Source of the DNA: JACPYM01 sp963699175
Lineage (GTDB): Bacteria; Acidobacteriota; Blastocatellia; RBC074
Assembly (NCBI GenBank): GCA_963699175.1
Contig: OY969418.1
Location: 7,564,001-7,628,000, forward strand
Length of the DNA: 64,000 bases
Direction: 5' to 3'
Of this stretch, positions 43,038 through 50,358 are shown piece by piece. The position numbers and the translations under genes were made by a program. Position 1 is the stretch's first letter, and each line of letters begins with the position of its first letter. The notes below the pieces were generated by a model that did no database searches, was not told the DNA's origin, and saw nothing but the letters and a program-made list of their open reading frames with translations.

Positions 43038-43766
43038 CTAAGCGGTCTTACTTTCCGCCACGACCTGCCGCGATTCGGTAGCAGGCGTTTTGAATTGATA
43101 ACCCACGCCGCGCACAGTGTGAATCAGCTTCGGCTCAAATTGGCGGTCAATCTTGTTGCGCAGGTAATTGATGTAAACGTCAATTACATTAGTCAGTGTG
43201 TCGAAGGTCTCTTCCCAAACCTTCTCCGACAAGACTTCGCGCGAGAGGATTTCGTCCGGGTGACGCATGAAGAATTCGAGCAGCGAAAACTCCTTGCCCG
43301 TGAGTTGCACTTCGACGCCCGCGCGAATGGCCTTGCGGTTGATGAGGTTGAGCGTCAAGTCGCCGATTTGCAGCTTGGTTTTGTCTTCTCCACCTTCCGC
43401 TTGGCTGCGACGTTGCAGGGCGCGGATGCGCGCCAACATCTCCGAAAAGGCAAACGGCTTGGTCAGATAATCGTCCGCGCCGATGTCCAGGCCCTTTACT
43501 TTCATTTCGGTGCTGTCTTGCGCCGTGAGAATCAAAACCGGCGTCTTGCTGCCGGCCTCGCGCAAGTCCCGCAAGATTTCCATGCCACTGCGATTGGGCA
43601 AGCCCAGATCAAGGATGATCAGCTCGTGATTGCCCGTCTGGGCGCGGGTGAGCCCGCTCTCGCCGTCGAAGGCCAACTCGACTTGCATCCCCTCTTCTTC
43701 CAGGCCGCGTTTGAGTAGGTCGGCCATCTTTTCTTCGTCTTCAATCACTAACACGCGCATCGCCAT
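43038..43766 (-). CDS. Response regulator, OmpR/PhoB family (CopR/CusR-like)
   Basis: A 242-residue regulator starting at ATG 43766 with AAGGAG at five bases. The receiver domain has VIEDEEKMADLLKRGL, phospho-Asp in LIILDLGLP, and Lys in DDYLTKPFAFSE. The winged-helix DNA-binding domain (about 130-225) has VQLTGKEFSLLEFFMRHP and VDVYINYLRNKID, closing with HTVRGVGYQF. The LTGKEF and SGMEILRDLR patterns suit heavy-metal-type regulators, but the ligand is not determined. It is the first gene of the two-component operon; its target genes are unknown. The divalent-ion-related CutA gene upstream is in the same orientation but 350 bases away. Confidence 0.93.
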   Translation of the reverse strand: MAMRVLVIEDEEKMADLLKRGLEEEGMQVELAFDGESGLTRAQTGNHELIILDLGLPNRSGMEILRDLREAGSKTPVLILTAQDSTEMKVKGLDIGADDYLTKPFAFSEMLARIRALQRRSQAEGGEDKTKLQIGDLTLNLINRKAIRAGVEVQLTGKEFSLLEFFMRHPDEILSREVLSEKVWEETFDTLTNVIDVYINYLRNKIDRQFEPKLIHTVRGVGYQFKTPATESRQVVAESKTA

Positions 43767-44118
43767 ATAAACTCCTTAAAACTCCTTGCTGCTGATGTGA
43801 TCGCGCAAGGATCAAAAAATCCGCTCGAATCCCAACCCTCACTCGGCCGCTGTCGGTTACAAACCGCAAGCCGGCCATATGTGCGTGGCCAGATCGGTTT
43901 GAGTAAGGGGATGAATCAAGGTCGGTATCCTTGCAATGATCGGTGCTGGTTTAGGGGATCGTTGCGACGTAATTTACACAAAAAAAGTTGCTTGGAGCAA
44001 GCAGCAATCTTTGCGTCATGCTCAGACGCCTGTCAGGACAAGCGCATGGCAAACAAGTTTACTACGTTTGGGGCAGTGTGGAGGTCATTGGGGCAGGGGC
44101 CACAGAACAATAATACAA
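43767..44118. other. 352-base intergenic region, no feature seen
   Basis: No gene, RNA element or long repeat is visible between the DUF2007-CutA stop and the response regulator start. GCAAGGAT near 43804 has its complement near 43928, too far apart and too short to interpret. The promoter of the two-component operon should lie in this region. Confidence 0.6.
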
Positions 44119-44787
44119 CTACTGAGCAGCTTTGACCGAATCTTTCAACCACGCCAGATAGTCAGCCGAACCGCTGATCACGGGCAGCGCTATGATCTCC
44201 GGTGTTTGGTATGGATGCAACTGTTTGAGCGCCGTTTCAAGTTCGGCATAGGCCGCGCGTGTCGTTTTGATCAACAACAACTGTTCGCGCGCTTGCTCGA
44301 TCTGGCCCTGCCAGCGGTAAGTCGAAACGATGGGCGCGATCACTTGCACACAAGCGGCCAATTCGCGTTCTACCAACTGCCGGGCGATCTGCTCGCTGTC
44401 TTGCGCTTTTTCAACGGTCGTAATGACGACAAGTGCTTCATCAATCAACAAAGCGGGCAACAGAGCGGGCACAGGAGCAGGCGTGATTGCCTCGTCGTGT
44501 GCGGGGCTTTCTATCAAATCTATCGCACTTTCGTCAAATGCGGCGGCGGAAGAAAAGAAGGCTTGGTAGAGTTCGCGTGCCCTGTCATAGTCGCTTTCCG
44601 CCACCGACAGGCGAATTTCCGAATAACCGCCCGGCATCAGCAACGGCTCCAACCCGCCGAAGTTGCCGCCTTGCAACACGGCAGTAATGCCGTTGTTTTC
44701 GAGCAGTTCTCTGACCATTCCGGCTTCGGCAGAGTTGGAGAAGTAGGCGACGGTTTTCAGCTCGAGCTCATCAGCTTTGCTCTTCAT
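44119..44787 (-). CDS. cutA: DUF2007-CutA1 fusion protein
   Basis: The start at ATG 44787 is supported by GGAGG eight bases upstream; longer frames overlap dapF. The 222-residue protein has an N-terminal DUF2007-type domain (~10-85; TVAYFSNSAEAGMVRELLENN, ESDYDRARELYQAFF), a flexible Ala/Pro linker, and a C-terminal CutA1 domain (~120-222; LVVITTVEKAQDSEQIARQL, ELAACVQVIAPIVSTYRWQG, HPYQTPEIIALPV). CutA1 is a trimeric, very stable protein connected with divalent-metal tolerance. The DUF2007 domain is a small ferredoxin-like fold with proposed signal-transducing roles. Fusion of the two is unusual to my knowledge. It begins 17 bases after the dapF stop. Confidence 0.87.
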   Translation of the reverse strand: MKSKADELELKTVAYFSNSAEAGMVRELLENNGITAVLQGGNFGGLEPLLMPGGYSEIRLSVAESDYDRARELYQAFFSSAAAFDESAIDLIESPAHDEAITPAPVPALLPALLIDEALVVITTVEKAQDSEQIARQLVERELAACVQVIAPIVSTYRWQGQIEQAREQLLLIKTTRAAYAELETALKQLHPYQTPEIIALPVISGSADYLAWLKDSVKAAQ

Positions 44788-44804
44788 CTCGTTTGCCTCC
44801 GCAA

Positions 44805-45671
44805 TCAATTCAGCCATTCGCCGCGATAGACCGCGCACGCTTCGCCCGTTTGCCTGACAGTGCCATCCGCGCGCCACTCAACCAGCAATTCGCCCACCGC
44901 CGTCTTCACCGTGACTTTGCGTTCCGTCAACTCGTTGAGCATCGCCGCCACTGCCGCGCCACACGAGCCAGTGCCGGAAGCGAGCGTCTCGCCCACGCCG
45001 CGCTCCCAAAAACGCACCTCGATAGTTTGCCGATCGAGCACGCGGACGAACTCGACGTTCGTGCGTTCGGGAAAAGCCGGATGCACCTCCAACGCCGCAC
45101 CTAACGCGCGCCAATCCAGCTTGTCAAAATCTTCAACCCCGAAGCTAGCTAGAAAAAGGCTGCAATGCGGATTGCCCATGGAAGTCGCCGTGAACTCGAT
45201 GGGCTGTCCGTTGACCTCTAACTTCTGCCGCATCACCCGGTCGAGCGGTTGCGCCAGACTAACCGGCACTTCCGCGCTGCGCAAACGTGGCCTACCCATC
45301 TCTGCTTCAAACAGGAAGCGCCCGCCCTGTTGCTCGATCAATTGCAACGTCTTTACACCTGCGCCTGTGGCAATGCGCACACTCGGTTGCGACCACGCGC
45401 CGGTGTAGTAAAGCCACGCAGCCACGCAGCGTGTCCCATTGCCCGAAATCGGCGTCTCGCCGCCGTCAGCATTGAAGAGCCGAATTGCAAAATCTGCTTC
45501 AGCCACATTCGTCGCCTCGCACAAAACTTCCAAGCCATCCGCGCCCGCGCCGAAATGGCGCTCACAAATATGGCGCGCGAAGGCTTCGTAGTCATTCGTC
45601 ATGGCGCGCAAGTCTCTTTCGCGCGCGATTAGGAAGTCATTGCCGAGAGCTTGGAATTTGTGGAAAAGCAT
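44805..45671 (-). CDS. dapF: Diaminopimelate epimerase
   Basis: A 288-residue enzyme converting LL- to meso-diaminopimelate for lysine and peptidoglycan synthesis. The two-fold pseudo-symmetric fold has both active-site cysteines: in ISGNGTRCVAAW and in SGTGSCGAAVAAM. The N-terminus MLFHKFQALGNDFLIA is the family signature and fixes the start at 45671. Length is standard. It is followed by the cutA gene and preceded by a heptad-rich inverted repeat. Intact active site; cytoplasmic. Confidence 0.96.
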   Translation of the reverse strand: MLFHKFQALGNDFLIARERDLRAMTNDYEAFARHICERHFGAGADGLEVLCEATNVAEADFAIRLFNADGGETPISGNGTRCVAAWLYYTGAWSQPSVRIATGAGVKTLQLIEQQGGRFLFEAEMGRPRLRSAEVPVSLAQPLDRVMRQKLEVNGQPIEFTATSMGNPHCSLFLASFGVEDFDKLDWRALGAALEVHPAFPERTNVEFVRVLDRQTIEVRFWERGVGETLASGTGSCGAAVAAMLNELTERKVTVKTAVGELLVEWRADGTVRQTGEACAVYRGEWLN

Positions 45672-45673
45672 GG

Positions 45674-45754
45674 GCAGCAGACAGTAGGCAGTAGACGGTA
45701 GACGGTAGACAAAGGCTAAAACCTACTGTCTGCTGCCTACTGTTTACTGTCTAC
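45674..45754. repeat. Inverted array of GTAGAC-type heptads (family C)
   Basis: The left arm has GCAGACAGTAGGCAGTAGAC followed by two GGTAGAC units; the right arm carries the complement (CCTACTGTCTGCTGCCTACT...). The best exact pairing is 45675-45688 with 45722-45735. The repeat lies between the pfkB stop and dapF start and begins three bases before the dapF ATG, so no Shine-Dalgarno site is left for dapF. The same unit occurs at 49791-49862. Confidence 0.88.
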
Positions 45755-45760
45755 TCTCTT

Positions 45761-46669
45761 CTAAATTTCAAAATGTGTGAACTCTTTGAACTCGTGAAAG
45801 CGCGCCTTGATTTCTTCCGGCGTCAGGCGACGCAGCCGGTCGCAACTAAACTCTTCGACGTTGAACGAAGCCATCACTGAGCCATAGATGATCCCGCGCC
45901 GCAACGTATGCTCGTCAATCTTGTCGGCTTGCGCCAAGTAGCCCATAAAACCGCCCGCGAAGCTATCGCCTGCGCCCGTCGGGTCAAAGACGGCTTCGAG
46001 CGGATAGGCCGTCGTGGCGAAGAAAGAGTTTTTGGTGAAATAGGCCGCGCCATATTCGCCGCGCTTGACGATCAGCAGCTTTGGCCCAAGGTCTAGAATC
46101 GCGCGCGCCGCGCGTACCAGGTTCGCTTCCTGCGCAAGCTGGCGCGCCTCGGCGTCGTTGATGACGAGGGCGTCCACCACGTTGATTGTTTTGATCAACT
46201 CGTCGCGCGTGTCGTTTATCCACATATTCATCGTGTCCATCGCCACGAATTTCGCGTTCGATTGCTCGCGCACCTCGCGTTGCAGCGTCGGCTGAATATT
46301 GCCGAGGAAGAGGAAGGGCGCGTTTTTGACTTTGTCCGACAAGACGGGTTTGAAATCAGCGAAGACGTTCAATTGCGTGTCGAGCGTCTTGGCCGTGTTC
46401 AGGTCGAAGCTATATTCGCCCGCCCAGCGAAAGGTTTTGCCGCCGGGCACACGTTGCAAGCTCTCGGTGTTGATCTTGCGTTCGTGAAAGACGGCTTCGT
46501 CTTCGGTGGTGAAATCCTCGCCGATTACGGCGACGACGCTGACATCGGTGAAGAACGAAGAAGAGACAGAGAAGTGAGTGGCGGAACCACCCAGGCTGCG
46601 CTCGCGCTCGCCAAAAGGAGTTTTGATCGAATCAATGGCGACGGAGCCAACTACGACGAGTGAAGACAT
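45761..46669 (-). CDS. PfkB-family carbohydrate/nucleoside kinase
   Basis: A 302-residue ribokinase-like kinase. The opening SLVVVGSVAIDSIKTPFGE and the GGSATHFSV sugar-binding glycine pair are clear; the C-terminal signature AVFDPTGAGDSFAGGFMGYL contains the catalytic Asp and anion hole. VDALVINDAEARQLA and LLIVKRGEYGAA are in the expected places. The substrate cannot be assigned: ribose, adenosine and fructose-6-phosphate all have relatives. It is encoded on the same strand as, but three genes away from, the MTA phosphorylase mtnP, which makes a nucleoside- or pentose-related substrate possible. Confidence 0.88.
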   Translation of the reverse strand: MSSLVVVGSVAIDSIKTPFGERERSLGGSATHFSVSSSFFTDVSVVAVIGEDFTTEDEAVFHERKINTESLQRVPGGKTFRWAGEYSFDLNTAKTLDTQLNVFADFKPVLSDKVKNAPFLFLGNIQPTLQREVREQSNAKFVAMDTMNMWINDTRDELIKTINVVDALVINDAEARQLAQEANLVRAARAILDLGPKLLIVKRGEYGAAYFTKNSFFATTAYPLEAVFDPTGAGDSFAGGFMGYLAQADKIDEHTLRRGIIYGSVMASFNVEEFSCDRLRRLTPEEIKARFHEFKEFTHFEI

Positions 46670-46678
46670 TCCTGATGA

Positions 46679-47161
46679 TTAGCCTTTCTTTTCGGGTTTT
46701 GAGTCTTTGGGTTTGGAATCTTTTTTGTCCACTTCGACTGCAGCGCCGACGCGCTTTTTGGCTTCGGGCACGTGTTCGCTGTCGGGAAACTCTTTGACAA
46801 CTTTGCTCCAGTTTTCTTTGGCTTTGTCCGGCTCGTTGTTGCGCTGGTAGACCTCACCCAGCAGGAAGTAGACCGAATCCATCCGCGCGAAGTTTGGGTT
46901 GGTGTCCATGATTTCCTGCAAGCGGTCAATCACAGCTTTATTCAAACGCGCCCAGCCGTCCTTGTCGTTCTTGTCTGCTGGTTTGCGTTTGTAGAAGTAG
47001 TACTTGGCCACTTCCAGATTGTGGGCCGATTGCTTTTCAAGTTCGGGATCGCGCGGGGCGCTGATCGAGCCACGCGCTACGCCGGATTGCGCGAAGGCGG
47101 TCAGACTGCCAAACAAACAGACAGTCAATAGCGTCAAAACGAAACTGTTGCGATACTTCAT
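46679..47161 (-). CDS. Exported TPR-like protein (BamD/YfiO-like)
   Basis: A 160-residue exported protein with a signal peptide (cleavage after LTAFAQ, no lipobox). The central part has two TPR-like helices pairs (SAHNLEVAKYYFYKR, DSVYFLLGEVYQRNNEPDKA, SKVVKEFPDSEHVPEAKKRV) of the sort found in BamD. The tail is Lys/Asp-rich. BamD is longer and lipidated, so this is a shorter relative at best. ATG 47161 is used. It starts seven bases after the stop of the aspartyl protease gene, suggesting an operon. Confidence 0.75.
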   Translation of the reverse strand: MKYRNSFVLTLLTVCLFGSLTAFAQSGVARGSISAPRDPELEKQSAHNLEVAKYYFYKRKPADKNDKDGWARLNKAVIDRLQEIMDTNPNFARMDSVYFLLGEVYQRNNEPDKAKENWSKVVKEFPDSEHVPEAKKRVGAAVEVDKKDSKPKDSKPEKKG

Positions 47162-47168
47162 AGTCAAC

Positions 47169-47552
47169 TCACTTTTTGAATGTATTAGCGACCAGCGCGG
47201 AGGCGAGCGTCATGCGCATCGGTTGGAGTGTGCGATTGAACGGATTGAGCATCAGGCCCAAGTTTTCCAGCGTAATGACACCAAGCAAAGCTTCATCGCT
47301 GGCCCCACCCAAGACGACCGGCGTAGTTGCGTCGCCTTGCGGCAGTTCGATGTGACATTCGGAAACCCCGCGTTCGATCTTCGTGCCATCAGCGAGAATG
47401 AAGTCCAGCGTCCTTTTCAGCTTCAGGCCTAACTTACGCCAGACTTTTTCTGGCAACAACGTGTAGCCAGCCCCACTGTCCACCAGGAAATCCAGCGTCT
47501 CACTTTTCCCGCGCTTACCAGTCACTGTTCCTTTGACGTAAGTGATGCCCAT
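47169..47552 (-). CDS. Retropepsin-like aspartic protease
   Basis: A 127-residue soluble protein with the clan AA aspartyl protease motif LVDSGAGYTLLP (DSG with flanking hydrophobics) and a later hydrophobic-hydrophobic-Gly pattern (LLGVITLENLGLML). One domain of this size would form a homodimer with one Asp per subunit, as in retroviral proteases. Cytoplasmic, as no signal is present. Start at 47552 (MGITYVKGTV) is the first in-frame ATG. Substrate unknown. It sits between mtnP and the TPR-protein gene with short gaps. Confidence 0.83.
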   Translation of the reverse strand: MGITYVKGTVTGKRGKSETLDFLVDSGAGYTLLPEKVWRKLGLKLKRTLDFILADGTKIERGVSECHIELPQGDATTPVVLGGASDEALLGVITLENLGLMLNPFNRTLQPMRMTLASALVANTFKK

Positions 47553-47583
47553 TTCTTGCAGTTCTTTCTACGCCCGTCCGAGG

Positions 47584-48453
47584 CTACTCCGCAAAATACT
47601 TGCCGATGATCGCCCAGAGCTGCTGCTTCGTCTCGGCGGGAATCAAATCGCGCTGCGTCAGAATCGCATGCTTGACCGCGCTCCGGTATTGGCAAGGCTG
47701 CTCGAACGCAGCTACGCGTCTGACAGCATTGCGGATGATCTGCTGCGCGTTGGCTGAATTCTGATTGAGATATTCGATGACCATCTCAATCGTCACCGAA
47801 TCGTGGTCGGGGTGCCAGCAATCGTAATCGGTCACCATCGCCATCGTCGCGTAGCAAATCTCAGCCTCGCGCGCCAGTTTGGCTTCTTGCAAGTTAGTCA
47901 TGCCGATGATGTCCATGCCCCAACTGCGATAGAGCCGCGATTCAGCCAGCGTCGAAAAGGCCGGGCCTTCCATACACAGGTAGGTGCCGCCGCGATGGAC
48001 TTTTACGCCGACCGTTTCGCAGGCTTGCGCGATAATCTCGCTCAAGTCGCTGCACACGGGATGTGCGAAGGTGATGTGGCCCACGATGCCGTCGCCGAAG
48101 AAGGTCGAGACACGCCCACGTGTGCGGTCGAAAAACTGATCGGGCACGACGATGTCAGTAGGCGCGTACTGTTCCTGCAACGAACCTACCGCCGAGGCCG
48201 AGATGATCCACTCGACGCCGAGCATCTTCAGCGCGTAGATGTTGGCGCGGAAAGGCAGTTCCGTCGGCAATAGTTTGTGGCCGCGACTGTGCCGCGCCAG
48301 AAAAGCGACACGCTGGCCTTCCAGCGTACCGAGAATGAAGTTGTCCGACGGTTTGCCAAAGGGCGTATCAATGCTGACTTCTTTGATCTCGGTCAGGCCT
48401 TCCATTTGGTAAAGACCACTGCCACCGATGATGCCGATTTTTGCTTGTTCCAT
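47584..48453 (-). CDS. mtnP: S-methyl-5'-thioadenosine phosphorylase
   Basis: A 289-residue purine nucleoside phosphorylase-family enzyme. Motifs are clear: GIIGGSGLYQ, LARHSRGHKLLPTELPFRAN (phosphate and substrate loop), SAVGSLQEQYAPTDIVVPDQ, YLCMEGPAFSTLAES and WGMDIIGMTNLQEAKLAREA. It cleaves methylthioadenosine to adenine and methylthioribose-1-phosphate in methionine salvage. The MEGPAFST and NLQEAKLA signatures favour MTA phosphorylase over guanosine/inosine-specific relatives. The usual upstream site is replaced by an inverted repeat (48461-48550) starting seven bases before the ATG. Confidence 0.93.
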   Translation of the reverse strand: MEQAKIGIIGGSGLYQMEGLTEIKEVSIDTPFGKPSDNFILGTLEGQRVAFLARHSRGHKLLPTELPFRANIYALKMLGVEWIISASAVGSLQEQYAPTDIVVPDQFFDRTRGRVSTFFGDGIVGHITFAHPVCSDLSEIIAQACETVGVKVHRGGTYLCMEGPAFSTLAESRLYRSWGMDIIGMTNLQEAKLAREAEICYATMAMVTDYDCWHPDHDSVTIEMVIEYLNQNSANAQQIIRNAVRRVAAFEQPCQYRSAVKHAILTQRDLIPAETKQQLWAIIGKYFAE

Positions 48454-48460
48454 TTCTCAA

Positions 48461-48550
48461 GAGAGAGCGGGAGAGCGAGAGAACGGAAGAGCGGGAGACG
48501 TTAGCCTCTCCCACTCTCTCGCTCTCTCGCTCTCCCGCTCCCGCACTCTC
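48461..48550. repeat. Inverted array of GAGAGCGG heptads/octamers (family B)
   Basis: The left arm 48461-48499 is GAGAGCGGGAGAGCGAGAGA-like and the right arm 48506-48550 is its imperfect complement. The inner end GAGCGGGAGACGTT is identical to the inner end of the repeat at 32810-32883. It fills almost the whole gap between mtnP and the PPIase gene stop. Confidence 0.9.
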
Positions 48551-48551
48551 C

Positions 48552-49766
48552 TTAGGGGTTCGGGGTAATCATCTTCATCGAGCCGCCCAGTCCGCTGCCC
48601 GGCGGCGGTGTGCCAGCAGAGGGGCGCAGGCCTGCCACATTGACTTTGAAGTCATCTGGCACGCTGACGGGATATTTGAGTGTTGCGTCTTCCATCGCGC
48701 GTTTGATTTTGTTGGTGACCTCTTGCGCAAGCGCCTCTTCCGCCACCTTGGTGCTCAGGTAGATGTGCTTGGCGTGAATCTCTTCAGCATTGGGATCAGG
48801 ATTCGCTGCGGCTGGATTCGGATTCGCTGCGGCGGGTTTGCTCTCGGCTTTGCGACGACCTTCTACTTTGACTAGATGATAGCCGAAGCTCGATTTGACC
48901 GGCTCCTGGCTGATCTGTCCTGGCTGGAGTGCGAAAGCAGCCTTCTCAAAATCAGGATCCATCGTGCCTTTGCCGAACCAATCCAGATCACCACCGCGTC
49001 CTTTGGTGCCGTCTTCGTTCACTTCATCGGCAATCTTTTCAAACGCTTCACCTTTTTTGATGCGGGTGAGCAAGTCGGCCACGCGCTGCTTAATCTTCTC
49101 AGGATCAGCTTCTGGGTGCTGCGCATAGTAGCTCTGGTAATCAGCCTCGGTAGGCTCGAATTGCTTTTGCAGCTTGTTCGAATAGAGATTGGCTAGCAAC
49201 TCAGCACGGATGACCTTGAGCTGAAGCTCGGTCGCCGGTTCTTTATCAATCTTGGCCTGGCGGGCCTTGTCAGCGCGGATTTGCAACTCGCCCCAGGAGG
49301 CTTTGTAGCCTTCCATCTGATCGGGTGTCGGCGCTTGTTTGTTCCGCTTGGTAAAGTAGGCGACATCGGCATCGAATTCTTTTTGATGCGCCCCGACATA
49401 CGCGCCAATCTCGGGCTTACCAACCTGAAAATCCACGTTGCGCTTGCTGTGTTCCTGCGTCAGCAGGCGAGCTGTCGTGAGTGTGTAGTTCCGCGTGAAA
49501 TCCTCGGTCTTGTCCAAACCTTCGCCGATAGCAGCTTGTGCGAACGCGTAGCGCTTCTTAAATTCCTCGATCATTTGCTTGCGTATCTGCGGGTCTTGTG
49601 CGATCCGGCGTTTTTGCTGGTCAGGCATTGTCTCGACATACGCCACCAGCTCTGACGCGGGAAGGCTGCTATATTCCTTTTTGCCCCACTGACAGGCGCC
49701 ATTGGCCAGCCAGCCCAGCGCAAGTGCGGTTACGAGAAAAACCCTGAGGGATGATTGCATTGTCAC
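48552..49766 (-). CDS. Exported parvulin-type peptidyl-prolyl isomerase (PrsA/SurA-like)
   Basis: A 404-residue exported foldase starting at GTG 49766, with GGAAGGAG about 11 bases upstream. The signal peptide ends at ALGWLANGACQ, where a Cys could serve as a non-ideal lipobox. An N-terminal SurA-like helical chaperone region (~30-205) precedes the rotamase PpiC domain (~205-310; RVADLLTRIKKGEAFEKIAD, GGDLDWFGKGTMDPDFEKAA, VKSSFGYHLVKVEGRR). A Pro/Asn-rich linker and a second short, degenerate segment follow. It probably helps fold outer-membrane or secreted proteins in the periplasm. Confidence 0.9.
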   Translation of the reverse strand: MTMQSSLRVFLVTALALGWLANGACQWGKKEYSSLPASELVAYVETMPDQQKRRIAQDPQIRKQMIEEFKKRYAFAQAAIGEGLDKTEDFTRNYTLTTARLLTQEHSKRNVDFQVGKPEIGAYVGAHQKEFDADVAYFTKRNKQAPTPDQMEGYKASWGELQIRADKARQAKIDKEPATELQLKVIRAELLANLYSNKLQKQFEPTEADYQSYYAQHPEADPEKIKQRVADLLTRIKKGEAFEKIADEVNEDGTKGRGGDLDWFGKGTMDPDFEKAAFALQPGQISQEPVKSSFGYHLVKVEGRRKAESKPAAANPNPAAANPDPNAEEIHAKHIYLSTKVAEEALAQEVTNKIKRAMEDATLKYPVSVPDDFKVNVAGLRPSAGTPPPGSGLGGSMKMITPNP

Positions 49767-49790
49767 GTGTAGAAAATCTCCTTCCGAATA

Positions 49791-49862
49791 ACAGTAGACG
49801 GTAGACAGTAGCCATTAAACGTCGCAGTCGAAACCACTACCGTCCACCGTTTTCTGGCTACT
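49791..49862. repeat. Degenerate GTAGAC heptad inverted repeat overlapping the mce 3' end (family C)
   Basis: AGTAGCCA (49807-49814) pairs with 49855-49862, and GTAGACGGTAG (49794-49804) with 49837-49847 (10 of 11). The right side lies inside the epimerase coding sequence, so its last ~15 codons are derived from the repeat. The same heptad unit occurs at 45674-45754. Confidence 0.7.
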
Positions 49863-50267
49863 TCCTTTTTGCGTCAATTCCAGCAGCACGCCGCCCGTGC
49901 TGGCCGGATGAATGAAAGCGACGAGTGAGCCGCCCGCGCCACGGCGGGGTTGCTCGTCAATTAACCGGACGCCGCGCGCTTTCAACTCAGCGAGCTTGGC
50001 GGCGATGTCTGCGACCTCGACGCAGAGATGATGTAGCCCCGCGCCGCGCTTGCTCAGAAATTTGCCGACCGGCGTTTCTGTGCCGGTCGCTTCGAGTAAT
50101 TCGATGCGGCTTTCGCCGACGGGCAGCATAGCCACGCGCACGCCCTGGTCTTCGACAAATTCGACTTCTTTGAGTTCCAAGCCCAGGCCGTCGCGCCAAA
50201 ACTGCAAGGCTTCGTCGAGCGAACTGACGGCGACGCCGAGGTGATTGATTTTGGTTTCAGTTACCAT
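49815..50267 (-). CDS. mce: Methylmalonyl-CoA epimerase
   Basis: A 150-residue vicinal-oxygen-chelate enzyme that interconverts (R)- and (S)-methylmalonyl-CoA. Metal-binding residues are in INHLGVAVSSLDEA (His), VEFVEDQGVRVAML, GAGLHHLCVEV (His) and GGVLLELTQ (Glu). The normal domain ends at LLELTQ; the remaining tail GSSQKTVDGSGFDCDV is encoded by the inverted repeat at 49791-49862 and is therefore probably not ancestral. It is downstream of meaB in the same operon, separated by a 17-bp inverted repeat. The methylmalonyl-CoA mutase genes themselves are not in the window. Confidence 0.94.
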   Translation of the reverse strand: MVTETKINHLGVAVSSLDEALQFWRDGLGLELKEVEFVEDQGVRVAMLPVGESRIELLEATGTETPVGKFLSKRGAGLHHLCVEVADIAAKLAELKARGVRLIDEQPRRGAGGSLVAFIHPASTGGVLLELTQKGSSQKTVDGSGFDCDV

Positions 50268-50270
50268 ACG

Positions 50271-50356
50271 ATGTGCGACAAGCTGCCAGAACTCGTCGCG
50301 GTTTCATGGTTGTACACTTTCGGAGTCAACGACAAGCCCGGCAGCTTGTCGCACAT
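50271..50356. repeat. 17-bp inverted repeat between meaB and mce
   Basis: ATGTGCGACAAGCTGCC (50271-50287) pairs perfectly with 50340-50356 around a 52-base loop. It lies two bases after the meaB stop on the transcribed strand and four bases before the mce ATG, so it occupies the whole operon spacer and could hide the mce ribosome-binding site. Confidence 0.88.
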
Positions 50357-50358
50357 TG

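Noticed and set aside
45674..45754. Possible CRISPR-like array of short repeats
   Set aside because: Units are only 7-8 bp with no spacers, and they are arranged as an inverted pair rather than regularly spaced direct repeats.
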